Source: Parvibaculum sp963975745
GTDB taxonomy: Bacteria > Pseudomonadota > Alphaproteobacteria > Parvibaculales > Parvibaculaceae
Reading direction: 5' to 3'
Length of the DNA: 64,000 nt
NCBI RefSeq assembly: GCF_963975745.1
Contig: NZ_CAXBIB010000002.1
Location: 62,001-126,000 of the forward strand
Part shown: one piece after another, positions 50,017 through 58,424 of the stretch
How positions within the stretch are numbered: position 1 is the first letter of the stretch
Layout: each line of letters starts with the position of its first letter
Made by a program: the position numbers and the translations under genes
The notes under the pieces: generated by a model
Databases searched by the model: none
Told to the model about the DNA's origin: nothing
The model's input: the letters and a program-made list of their open reading frames with translations, nothing else

Positions 50017-51840
50017 CTAATGCATTTTGAGCCCCGGCAGGTCGCCGGTTGCGCGCCAGTCCTCAAGTATTCTGATAAAGGCGATGGAACCGCCTCCATA
50101 GAAGCCATTGCGGATCGCGAGTTCCGAAGGCTTGCCCTCGTTGTTATAATAGCCCGGCGTGCACTCCTCCAGGTACCGGCGGTTGAAGGCCGATGCCTTG
50201 ACGATCTCCTCCACCCAGGCTTCTTCAGCCGGCCTTGTTGCCTCGACCACACGCGCCTGACGATCTATGCACTCCTTCACGATATAGGCGAGGTGTCTGG
50301 ACTGCTCATTGAGCATGTGCGGAAAGTTTGCCGTGAAGCCAGCCTGCGCATTGCTCACAATGAAGCAGTTCGGAAAACCATGCGTATGCATGCCATGGAG
50401 CGACGAAATCCCGTCTTTCCATTTATCGGTCAGCGTGATGCCGTCGCGGCCGTAAATCTCGAAACCGGCGCGACGCGTGTAGCCCGTGCCGACCTCGAAG
50501 CCCGTGGCGTAGATCAGGCAATCGACTTCAAACTCCTCACCGTTCGCAAAGACCGAATGCTCGCCGATCTGCTCCACGCCCCTGCCCTGCGTGTCGACCA
50601 GATGGACGTTCGGGCGATTGAAGGTTGCGAGATATTCATCATGGAAGCAGGGCCGTTTGCAGAACTGGTTGTACCAGGGCTTGAGCGCTTCCGCCTTTGC
50701 CGGATCCCGGACCACGGTCTCGACGCGTTTGCGGATCGACTCCATCTTCTGAAAATCCGCAAGTTGAACGACTTCCGCCATCTCGGCGGGCGAACCGCCC
50801 ATAGCCCCCTTGCGCGCCATCACAAGAAGATTGCCGATGATGTCGGTCCAACCGTCATTGACCAGGTCTTCTTCCTGGAATCCACCTGAAACCAGCGTGT
50901 TGAAATTGTCCATCCGGTGCTGTTGCCAGCCCGCTTCAAGACTGGCGACCCATTCCGGATCGGTCGGGCGGTTGTTGCGCACGTCGATGGATGAAGGCGT
51001 GCGCTGAAAGACGAAGAGTTCCTTCGCCCATGCACCAAGATGCGGCACGCATTGCACGGCGGTCGCGCCGGTGCCGATGATGCCGACGCGTTTGTCCCTG
51101 AGGCGATCCAGCCCGCCATTGCAGTCCCCACCGGTATAAGCGTAGTCCCAGCGACTGGTATGGAAGGTATGTCCCTTGAAACTTTCGATGCCGGGAATGC
51201 CGGGCAGCTTCGGCCGATGCAGCGGACCACTTGCTGTCACCACGAAGCGTGCCTTGATGGCGTCGTCACGGTTGGTGCGGATGATCCAGCGCGAGATTTC
51301 GTCGTTCCAGTGGAGGCCGGTCACTTCCGTCTGAAACAGCGCATCGCGGTAAAGATCAAAATGGCGACCAATGGCCTGACTGTGAGCGAGGATCTCGGCC
51401 GCCTTCGAATATTTCTCGACCGGCATATAGCCGATCTCCTCGAGAAGCGGCAGATAGATGTACGATTCGATGTCGCAGGCCGCACCCGGATAGCGGTTCC
51501 AATACCATGTACCGCCGAAGTCGCCGCCCTTTTCGATCATGCGAATGTTTTCGATGCCGGCCTCGCGCAGCCGCGCGCCGGCAAGCAGGCCTCCAAAGCC
51601 ACCGCCGATCACGACGACGTCTACTTCGTCGCTTAGCGGTTCGCGCGCGAAGCCCGGTTCGACATAGGGGTCTTCGAGATAGTGTGCGAACTTGCCCTTG
51701 ATCTCGACATATTGCTCGTTGGCATCGTCGCGCAGGCGCTTGTCGCGCTCGGCGCGATATCTGGCCTTGAGGGCCGCAGGATCGAAACCGAGATCAGCAA
51801 CACCTGCCGGTCCCGTCTTGCCGTCTTTCGTCTCCGCCAT
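50017..51840 (-). CDS. Baeyer-Villiger-type flavin monooxygenase
   Basis: 607 aa, the length of phenylacetone/cyclohexanone-type enzymes. The FAD motif is VVVIGGGFGGLLAGARLREAG. The fingerprint FKGHTFHTSRWDYAY fits FxGxxxHxxxWD well. The NADPH motif is VGIIGTGATAVQCVPHL. It would oxidise a ketone to an ester or lactone. It is downstream of the TRAP transporter on the same strand with a 165-bp gap that includes inverted repeats and an AT-rich stretch. The 22943-24454 gene encodes a distinct, shorter relative. Confidence 0.92.
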   Translation of the reverse strand: MAETKDGKTGPAGVADLGFDPAALKARYRAERDKRLRDDANEQYVEIKGKFAHYLEDPYVEPGFAREPLSDEVDVVVIGGGFGGLLAGARLREAGIENIRMIEKGGDFGGTWYWNRYPGAACDIESYIYLPLLEEIGYMPVEKYSKAAEILAHSQAIGRHFDLYRDALFQTEVTGLHWNDEISRWIIRTNRDDAIKARFVVTASGPLHRPKLPGIPGIESFKGHTFHTSRWDYAYTGGDCNGGLDRLRDKRVGIIGTGATAVQCVPHLGAWAKELFVFQRTPSSIDVRNNRPTDPEWVASLEAGWQQHRMDNFNTLVSGGFQEEDLVNDGWTDIIGNLLVMARKGAMGGSPAEMAEVVQLADFQKMESIRKRVETVVRDPAKAEALKPWYNQFCKRPCFHDEYLATFNRPNVHLVDTQGRGVEQIGEHSVFANGEEFEVDCLIYATGFEVGTGYTRRAGFEIYGRDGITLTDKWKDGISSLHGMHTHGFPNCFIVSNAQAGFTANFPHMLNEQSRHLAYIVKECIDRQARVVEATRPAEEAWVEEIVKASAFNRRYLEECTPGYYNNEGKPSELAIRNGFYGGGSIAFIRILEDWRATGDLPGLKMH

Positions 51841-51862
51841 CCGTCCTGCCTCCCGATTCCAA

Positions 51863-51910
51863 TAGCTGTCGCATGACAGGCTGGATGATAAAATTTATTT
51901 ACTAGCTGTC
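51863..51910 (-). promoter_or_regulatory. Candidate promoter/operator of the BVMO gene
   Basis: TAGCTGTC occurs at 51863-51870 and again at 51903-51910, flanking an AT-rich core (AAATTTATTTA, about 51890-51901). CTGTC (51866-51870) pairs with GACAG (51875-51879) as an inverted repeat around GCAT. The arrangement of repeated half-sites around a likely promoter suggests a transcriptional regulator site, not further identified. Confidence 0.4.
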
Positions 51911-51956
51911 AAAACATCTGCCTTTTGCCCTGCATGTCGCGACGTTACGCAACGCG

Positions 51957-51986
51957 ATCGGGCCCCGCCTTTCGACGGAGCCCGAT
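51957..51986 (-). terminator. Hairpin after dctP
   Basis: ATCGGGC (51957-51963) pairs with GCCCGAT (51980-51986), and part of the loop also pairs (CCG with CGG). It starts 20 bp after the dctP stop on the minus strand. No U-tract follows. It may end the TRAP transcript before the BVMO promoter. Confidence 0.45.
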
Positions 51987-52005
51987 GCCACTGGCAACCG
52001 ATCCT

Positions 52006-53064
52006 TCAGTACCGGTAAGGCGCCCCGGCCTTGCGCATCGTGTCCTGATAGTTCTTCAGAATGTCGACGATCTTGGCGCTACGCGGACTCTTTTCAGCGA
52101 TCTCGTCCCAGAACTTCATCGCTTCGTCTTCGACCGTTTTCCACTCTGCTTCGGGAATGGTGGTCAGCTCGAGCTTGCCGCCGGTGGTCCGATAATGTGC
52201 TTCGCCCCACCAGTACCAATGCTGGCGGTAGTAGTGCGAGCTGTCCATGGAAAGCTTGAAGAGCGTCTGCAGGTGTTCGGGAAGCGCATTCCACTTGTCG
52301 GTGTTCGCGATGTAGGAACCGGCCCATGCACCCGAAATATTGTTGGTCAGATAATATTTCGTGATGTCGGCCCAGCCGACCGTGTAGGTCTCGGTCGCAC
52401 CGCACCATGCAACACCGTCGAGTTCACCTGTCTGGATCGCCACTTCGATGTCTTCCCAGGGAAGCGTGACCGGCACGACGCCAAAGCGCTCAAGGAACTT
52501 GCCGCCAGTCGGGAAAGTGAAAACACGCAAGCCCTTGAGATCCTCAAGCGAGCGGATCGGCTTGTTGGTCACGAAGTTGCACGGATCCCATGCGCCGGCG
52601 CTGAGCCACGTCACGCCCGGCACTTCTGCATAGGCTTCTTCCCAGATTTCGCGCAACCCGTACCACTCCCAGAGAGCGGGTACGTCGAGGCCATAACGCG
52701 AAGCAAAGGGGAAATAGGCGCCAAACACCGATACGTCGACAGGCGACGCCATCGAGTCGTCATCGCTCTGCGCGGCGTCGATCGTACCCGATTGCACGGC
52801 CCGGAAGAGCTCTCCCTGCGGTACCAGCTGGTCGGCCGTGAAAAGCTCGATAACCATTTCACCGTTTGCCGCCTTGTTGAACGCATCAATCGACGGCTTG
52901 ATCACATGCTCTGCCAGAGCGGCACCGGCATAGGTCTGCATGCGCCAGCGGATCGGTGCTTGCGCGCGCACGACATTCGGCGCGGCAAGCGCCGTTGCGC
53001 CAACAGCGGCAACGCCGGCCTTTTTCAGAAAGTCGCGTTTGTTTATCCTGGAACGGTCGGTCAT
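52006..53064 (-). CDS. TRAP transporter substrate-binding protein (DctP-type)
   Basis: 352 aa. The N-terminus NKRDFLKKAGVAAVGATALAA is a Tat-like signal with a Lys-Arg pair instead of Arg-Arg, ending at NVVRAQA. The mature part contains IRWRMQTYAGAALAEHVIKP, GGKFLERFGVVPVTLPWEDI and WCGATETYTVGWADITKYY, typical of DctP-type receptors for organic acids. It would deliver a carboxylate-like ligand to the DctM/DctQ permease encoded upstream. ATG at 53064 follows GGAG. The ligand is unknown. Confidence 0.9.
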   Translation of the reverse strand: MTDRSRINKRDFLKKAGVAAVGATALAAPNVVRAQAPIRWRMQTYAGAALAEHVIKPSIDAFNKAANGEMVIELFTADQLVPQGELFRAVQSGTIDAAQSDDDSMASPVDVSVFGAYFPFASRYGLDVPALWEWYGLREIWEEAYAEVPGVTWLSAGAWDPCNFVTNKPIRSLEDLKGLRVFTFPTGGKFLERFGVVPVTLPWEDIEVAIQTGELDGVAWCGATETYTVGWADITKYYLTNNISGAWAGSYIANTDKWNALPEHLQTLFKLSMDSSHYYRQHWYWWGEAHYRTTGGKLELTTIPEAEWKTVEDEAMKFWDEIAEKSPRSAKIVDILKNYQDTMRKAGAPYRY

Positions 53065-53183
53065 TTGAAAAGACTCCTTCTTCTCTGGATTGTTTCGGAC
53101 TTGCATCCGGCCCCAGCACCGGATGCTCCGGTCACGCGAAGAAATCGGCTTACTCAACAGGTCGCGCCGCCCGGCCCGGCCTC

Positions 53184-54509
53184 CTAGCGCCCTGAATACC
53201 ATTCGGGCAACCACAGGGTGAGCTGCGGAAATGCGATCACAATCGCAATGGTCACGAGCATGATCCCTACAAACGGTACGATTGAGCGGTATATGTCGAC
53301 AAGCGTTATCTCTGGCGGCGCCATTGCCCGCATCAAAAAAAGGTTATAGCCAAAGGGCGGAGTAATGTAGGCCACCTGGCAGGTGATCACATAGAGAACG
53401 CCAAACCAGATCGGGCTGAACCCAAGGCTCAGAACGATCGGAATGTAGAGCGGCGCCACAATGACCAGCATCGCCGTATCGTCCAGAAACATACCCAGGA
53501 CGATGAACGAGATAAGCATGGCGATCAGGATCTCCCAGGGTCCAAAATCCCAGGTCTCGAGCATCAGTACACGGATCGCATTTTTTGCACCCAAGCCGTC
53601 ATAGACGGCACCGAAGCACAACGCCGCCATGATGATCCAGAGAAACATGCAGCTTATGGCCAGGGTCTGCCGAACCGTTGCATCGACCACACGAAACGAC
53701 AGGCGCCGCTTGATCAAAGCAGTCAATGTGGCGCCCAACGCACCAATGGCCGAACTTTCAACAAGGCTCGTGGTGCCCGTCAGAAAAAATCCCATCATCG
53801 TTGCAAAGATCAGGATAGGCGCGATACCGGCCCGCAAGAGACGCAGCTTCTCGCCCCATGTGATGAGGTCACGTTCTTCCTTCGGCAGGGGCGGCCCCAG
53901 TTCAGGATTCACGCGGCAGCGTATGTAGATGTATAGGGCGAAGAGCGACGCCATCAGCAGACCGGGCAACACGCCTGCCAACCAGAGCTGCAGAACCGGC
54001 TGGCGCGCAATCATCGCATAGAGCACCAGAACGACGCTGGGCGGAATCAGGATGCCGAGCGAACTGCCGGCCTGAATGACGCCGGTCACCATGATCTTGT
54101 CATAGCCGCGTCGCAGCAACTCCGGCAGCGCCACGCTGGCGCCGATGGCCATGCCGGCAACGCTGAGCCCGTTCATCGCCGATATGATGACCATCAGACC
54201 GATTGTGCCTAGCGCCAGACCGCCGCGCACCGGACCGGCCCAGACGTGAAACATCCGGTAGAGGTCGTCCGCAATACCGGATTCAGCAAGCATATAGCCC
54301 ATGTAGATGAAGAGCGGCAACGTCAGCAACGGATACCAATTCATCACCTGGAAGCTGGCATTGAACGGCATCTCCGACGCGCCATCGCCCCAAAGCAAGA
54401 GCGCGGCAGCGGCGGCCACGAATCCGATTGCGCCGAAGACACGCTGTCCCGTCAGCAACATCAGCATCAACGACGAGAACATCAGCAGTGTGATCGCCTC
54501 GTAGCTCAT
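53184..54509 (-). CDS. TRAP transporter large permease (DctM-type)
   Basis: 441 aa with about 12 hydrophobic helices. VAGMAIGASVALPELLRRGYDK and GSSLGILIPPSVVLVLYAMI are the conserved DctM stretch, and GMFLDDTAMLVIVAPLYIPI is another. It couples substrate uptake to a sodium or proton gradient. It overlaps dctQ by 4 nt and is 119 bp from dctP, so the three are one operon. Confidence 0.93.
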   Translation of the reverse strand: MSYEAITLLMFSSLMLMLLTGQRVFGAIGFVAAAAALLLWGDGASEMPFNASFQVMNWYPLLTLPLFIYMGYMLAESGIADDLYRMFHVWAGPVRGGLALGTIGLMVIISAMNGLSVAGMAIGASVALPELLRRGYDKIMVTGVIQAGSSLGILIPPSVVLVLYAMIARQPVLQLWLAGVLPGLLMASLFALYIYIRCRVNPELGPPLPKEERDLITWGEKLRLLRAGIAPILIFATMMGFFLTGTTSLVESSAIGALGATLTALIKRRLSFRVVDATVRQTLAISCMFLWIIMAALCFGAVYDGLGAKNAIRVLMLETWDFGPWEILIAMLISFIVLGMFLDDTAMLVIVAPLYIPIVLSLGFSPIWFGVLYVITCQVAYITPPFGYNLFLMRAMAPPEITLVDIYRSIVPFVGIMLVTIAIVIAFPQLTLWLPEWYSGR

Positions 54510-55030
54510 GCGATCTCCTCACCGCGCACACGTGCCAAATCCTTGAAGAAGAAGGCAATGGCCTGAAGCAGCATCATGAAGACGCCGAACGTCATGATCG
54601 TCTTGATCGGCCAAAGCAATGGCCCCCAGGAGGTGTAGTTCTGCTGCTGGTAGGTAATAGCGTATTCGGTGCTCGAAATGCCGCCCATCAGGAGGACGAC
54701 CAGATAGAACACCAGGCAGAAAGCCGTGATCGTGTCGGTGAAGGCCATCTTGCGCGGCGAAAGGCGGCTATAGAGCAGGTCCATGCGGACATGCGCGTTC
54801 AACTGAAGCGAATAGCCGCCGCCGAGCAGGTAGTAGGCGACGAGCAGGAACTGCCCCATCTCCATCGCCCAGTTGATTGGCACATTGTAGAAGGTCCTGG
54901 ACGCCGCCGCGTAGAGCAGGATGCCCATCATCACGAAGATCAGGTATGTAACGGCCCTGCCAATGACGCGGTTGACGGCCTCGACATATCGCACGTAGAT
55001 CCTGGCCGCCTCAGGCACGAAAACCCCCAC
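54506..55030 (-). CDS. TRAP transporter small permease (DctQ-type)
   Basis: 174 aa with four helices. It includes AVTYLIFVMMGILLYAAASRTFYNVPINWAMEMGQFLLV and the LLGGGYSLQLNAHVRMDLLYSRLSPR region typical of DctQ. It pairs with the large permease, whose start overlaps this stop. It is the first gene of the dctQ-dctM-dctP run; the 203 bp upstream (55031-55233) show no gene and should contain the promoter. Confidence 0.9.
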   Translation of the reverse strand: MGVFVPEAARIYVRYVEAVNRVIGRAVTYLIFVMMGILLYAAASRTFYNVPINWAMEMGQFLLVAYYLLGGGYSLQLNAHVRMDLLYSRLSPRKMAFTDTITAFCLVFYLVVLLMGGISSTEYAITYQQQNYTSWGPLLWPIKTIMTFGVFMMLLQAIAFFFKDLARVRGEEIA

Positions 55031-55233
55031 CTCATCCCGTACCGCGATTGCTGCATGAATTCGGCATCGCCTTGATCAGGCTGCACGGGTTGGCCGAAAT
55101 AGGCAAGATTTTCGCGGTGATCCTTCAGCAAATTGCAGGGCGAGAGGATCGGCGCGGCCTAACGTCGGGTCCAGCATCCAACCTGAATAGTCGGGTATTG
55201 CCGCACGCGCTTCCAGGGCCCTGAAGACCGAAA

Positions 55234-55680
55234 TCACCGTGCGGGCAGAGCCTTAGCGAAGGTCAAGCCGCCCACCGCTCCCGCTGCCACCTGAGCCAGG
55301 AACCCGAAGGTCGAACGGGCGCCTGCTATGGCGGTAATCTCGAACAGGGCATTCATGACCAAAAGCGTCACTGCGAGCGACACGGCACCCGCGACCGCGT
55401 AGATCAGCGTCCGTTGCACGCCTGCCAACCTGAAGACAAGTGCGCCGGCCGAAAACGCGACAATAAAGCCTGCTCCGACAATCGCGCCGAAAAGCGGCGC
55501 CATGCCGACGATATCATGCAGAGTCGTCGCAATTCGGTCGCCAAAAGGGATGTCGACTCCGAGGCCTGCGAGGCGCGCCAGCACGAACTGCGTATGTGCG
55601 ATCGCCCCGAGCACGGTCGTCACGATCACCGCCAGAATAAAGGCCAGCACTATCCTCAAGACCCACATCTTCATCCCCAT
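55234..55680 (-). CDS. Small integral membrane protein of unknown function
   Basis: 148 aa from ATG at 55680 (others at 55674 and 55668). Four hydrophobic helices are visible: VLRIVLAFILAVIVTTVLGAIA, PLFGAIVGAGFIVAFSAGALVF, LIYAVAGAVSLAVTLLVMNALF, and a glycine-rich last one. The ORF extends to 55770 but that part resembles non-coding sequence. It is divergent from the PQQ-type dehydrogenase gene, 70 bp apart. I do not recognise the family. Confidence 0.65.
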   Translation of the reverse strand: MGMKMWVLRIVLAFILAVIVTTVLGAIAHTQFVLARLAGLGVDIPFGDRIATTLHDIVGMAPLFGAIVGAGFIVAFSAGALVFRLAGVQRTLIYAVAGAVSLAVTLLVMNALFEITAIAGARSTFGFLAQVAAGAVGGLTFAKALPAR

Positions 55681-55750
55681 CGTTTCATTCTGCCCCGATC
55701 TGACGCTAGAATTGCACAGAATGAAAGCACAGGGGACGGGAATCGAACAA

Positions 55751-56896
55751 ATGACCATACGGACACACATCGGGCTTGTGCTGACGATTCTCTTCGCGGC
55801 CGGATATTCCGACTTGAATGCCGCGGCTCAAGAGGGCGCGATCACCGCCCCCGCCTACCAAATCGTCCCCGTCGTCGAAGGGCTCGATCATCCATGGAGC
55901 CTCACATTCCTGCCGGATGGTTCAATGCTGATTGTCCATCTCAATGGCCGGATCGTACTGGTCAAGGATGGTGCATTGTCACCCGATCCCGTTGCGGGTG
56001 TGCCCCCGGTCTTCTTCCGGAGTCAGGGCGGTCTATTCGACGCGATACTGCATCCCGAATTCGAAACCAACCGGCTGATCTATCTGTCCTATGCGCATGG
56101 CGACGGCGATGCCAATGCCACGCGCGTCGCGCGCGCGCGATTCGACGGCGCCTCGCTTCACGATGTCGAAGTCATCTTCGAAGCGACGCCGCTCAAGGAC
56201 ACACCGGTCCATTATGGCGGCCGGCTTCTTTTCCTGCCCGATGGCACGCTTCTGATCACGACAGGCGACGGGTTTGACTACCGTGAAAAAGCCCAGATGC
56301 TCGACAACCATCTGGGCAAGATCGTCCGCATCAATGACGACGGCAGCGTGCCTGCGGACAATCCATTCGTCGATCGCGACGGCGCCCTGCCGCAAATCTG
56401 GAGCTACGGGCACCGCAACGTTCAGGGAATCCTGTATGACACGCAAAGCGGCCGTGTCTATGCCCATGAACACGGCGCTCAGGGCGGTGACGAGATCAAT
56501 GTCATCGAACCCGGAAAGAATTACGGCTGGCCTGTGATTACGCATGGCATCGACTATTCCGGTGCACGGGTGTCGCCTTTCGTCGAATATGACGGCATGG
56601 AACAACCGCTGCTGCACTGGACACCTTCGATCGCGCCGGCCGGCTTCACGCTCTATCGGGGCGACAAGTTTCCGCAATGGCAGGGTGATCTGTTTGTCGG
56701 CGCACTGGCGGCGCAGCATGTCCGCCGCGTCCATCTTGTCGATGGGAATGTCGACGCGCAGGAGGAGCTGTTCGGTGAACTCGGCCAGCGCATTCGAGAG
56801 GTAAGGACGGGGCCGGACGGCTATCTCTATCTGTTGACGGACAAGGAAAATGGAAGCCTGCTGCGCGTTGAACCGGTGCAACCCGAACAGGACTAG
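55751..56896 (+). CDS. PQQ-dependent sugar dehydrogenase (soluble aldose/sorbosone type)
   Basis: 381 aa. A signal peptide, TIRTHIGLVLTILFAAGYSDLNAAA, suggests periplasmic location. LDHPWSLTFLPDGSMLIV, QGGLFDAILHPEF, IWSYGHRNVQGILYD and HGAQGGDEINVIEPGKNYGWP are typical of the GSDH beta-propeller family. These enzymes oxidise sugars with PQQ, and PQQ synthesis genes are not in this window. I chose ATG at 55751; ATG at 55721 is possible. It is the only plus-strand gene among the surrounding cluster. Confidence 0.88.
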   Translation: MTIRTHIGLVLTILFAAGYSDLNAAAQEGAITAPAYQIVPVVEGLDHPWSLTFLPDGSMLIVHLNGRIVLVKDGALSPDPVAGVPPVFFRSQGGLFDAILHPEFETNRLIYLSYAHGDGDANATRVARARFDGASLHDVEVIFEATPLKDTPVHYGGRLLFLPDGTLLITTGDGFDYREKAQMLDNHLGKIVRINDDGSVPADNPFVDRDGALPQIWSYGHRNVQGILYDTQSGRVYAHEHGAQGGDEINVIEPGKNYGWPVITHGIDYSGARVSPFVEYDGMEQPLLHWTPSIAPAGFTLYRGDKFPQWQGDLFVGALAAQHVRRVHLVDGNVDAQEELFGELGQRIREVRTGPDGYLYLLTDKENGSLLRVEPVQPEQD

Positions 56897-58269
56897 AGGC
56901 CCAGACGGCGGAGTGCGTTGGTTGTAAGATAGCGGCCATAGGCCGATTGGTCGTTGACCATCATCGTGTGTCCGCCCCTGATCTGCCGCACCTGCTCCAG
57001 CCGGGTTATGCGGTTGGTCTGGATGTTGTGAGCATGTACATGCGTCCATGACCAGTAGGGGTGCCGGCCATCCATCACGACAGCGTTGCCCTTCCTGTAT
57101 TGCGAAAAGGCACCGTCGAAAGAACGGAAAACGTCACCCTTTCGGTCGAACGAGACCATGACAAAGGGTAACAACGTCCGTGCATCGAACCAGACCTGTT
57201 TCTTGCCCACCGGCGCGCGTGGGAACATCACCGGCTCTGCTTCGACAACCAGCGCCTCCGGTACGAGCTGGACCTGCGTATCCCAGAAGCTGTCGCCGTT
57301 CGGTCCGCCATGGGTCGTATGTTCCCAGTTCGGATGATCGGATGCCCAGCCCCCCGACAGCGCCGCCAGCGCCGGCCCCTGATGCACAAGACGATAGTTT
57401 CCCCAGGTCAACAACGGATCACCGGCCGCCCATGCATCGGACAGATAGAGTGTCGAACCGGCGATCAACGGCTCGAACCGCTGGTTGGTCGGGAATCGTC
57501 GAATGCGTTTAAATGCCGGAAGATACCCGTAAAGATCTGGAAATTCGTTCTGGTCATAGGGCCAGATATTCAGAAACGAAGTGCCCTTTTCCTCATTGGG
57601 ATAGGTAAAGGCGACCGACTGGAAGCGCAGCTTGTCCTTGAACTCCGGCCAGTAGGGGATCGGCTCGACCGCAACACGTCCGACCGGCGCCAGTTCCGCC
57701 CATACGGATTCATAGCGATAGTCGATCGAGCCACCGGGTGCGAGGTCATATTCCTTGGTGGCATAAACCGATATGTCGTGACGCCCCCAACTCAACGTCA
57801 AGCCGGCAAATATCTCGATAGCTGTTTTCGGATTCGGAAACGGATTGCCGCCAATCCACGGATCGCCCTCTCCCGTCACCACATTTCCGCGCGCGTCAAA
57901 TCGCGCCCTGCCGCTGTTTCGGAGCGTCGCCTCGATATATTCCCAGGGACTCAGTTCCATCAACTCGGTCGTCGGTGCGACGACCTCAAGCACCCGTCCC
58001 ATTTCCTTGACCTGCCGATATCGGATCGGGTCAAGTAGTTCCCTGACGAGATCGACATTTCCTGCGTCGATCCTGCTGCCGGTCGAGATGGCCCCGTTGG
58101 TATAGTTCTCAATCGACAGAAGCTCGTCGGGATAGGCCCCCGAGGCATCGCCCCGTGCCGCCAGCACCGGCCACAACGGCGCCGTTACGCCAAGGCTGAC
58201 GACACCAGCCGACAACCGCTCGAGAAACAGCCTGCGGGAGTAGTCGCGCGTGTATCTCCGCAAATGCAT
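56893..58269 (-). CDS. DUF1329 family protein with Tat signal, copy A
   Basis: 458 aa. The N-terminus has SRRLFLERLSAGVVSLGVTA, a twin-arginine Tat signal. The mature protein has YPDELLSIENYTNG, WIGGNPFPNPKTA, SWGRHDISVYA, and WSWTHVHAHNIQTNR. It matches the DUF1329 family, thought to be LolA-like periplasmic carriers of hydrophobic compounds. It shares many blocks with the copy at 61286-62665. It is downstream of the DUF1302 gene on the same strand, and its stop overlaps that of the PQQ dehydrogenase gene. Confidence 0.85.
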   Translation of the reverse strand: MHLRRYTRDYSRRLFLERLSAGVVSLGVTAPLWPVLAARGDASGAYPDELLSIENYTNGAISTGSRIDAGNVDLVRELLDPIRYRQVKEMGRVLEVVAPTTELMELSPWEYIEATLRNSGRARFDARGNVVTGEGDPWIGGNPFPNPKTAIEIFAGLTLSWGRHDISVYATKEYDLAPGGSIDYRYESVWAELAPVGRVAVEPIPYWPEFKDKLRFQSVAFTYPNEEKGTSFLNIWPYDQNEFPDLYGYLPAFKRIRRFPTNQRFEPLIAGSTLYLSDAWAAGDPLLTWGNYRLVHQGPALAALSGGWASDHPNWEHTTHGGPNGDSFWDTQVQLVPEALVVEAEPVMFPRAPVGKKQVWFDARTLLPFVMVSFDRKGDVFRSFDGAFSQYRKGNAVVMDGRHPYWSWTHVHAHNIQTNRITRLEQVRQIRGGHTMMVNDQSAYGRYLTTNALRRLGL

Positions 58270-58424
58270 GGTTCGCTCCACCGGGCGCAGCCGGCAAACA
58301 AATCGACATAACGGCATCCGCCCGGGTCGCCGGAACGCGCTTTGGGGGTCACACAGCGCCTCTCCTGAAAAGGCCCATATGAACTCGCGCCGACGCCCCG
58401 GACGGAGCCTTCGATCGACAAGGC

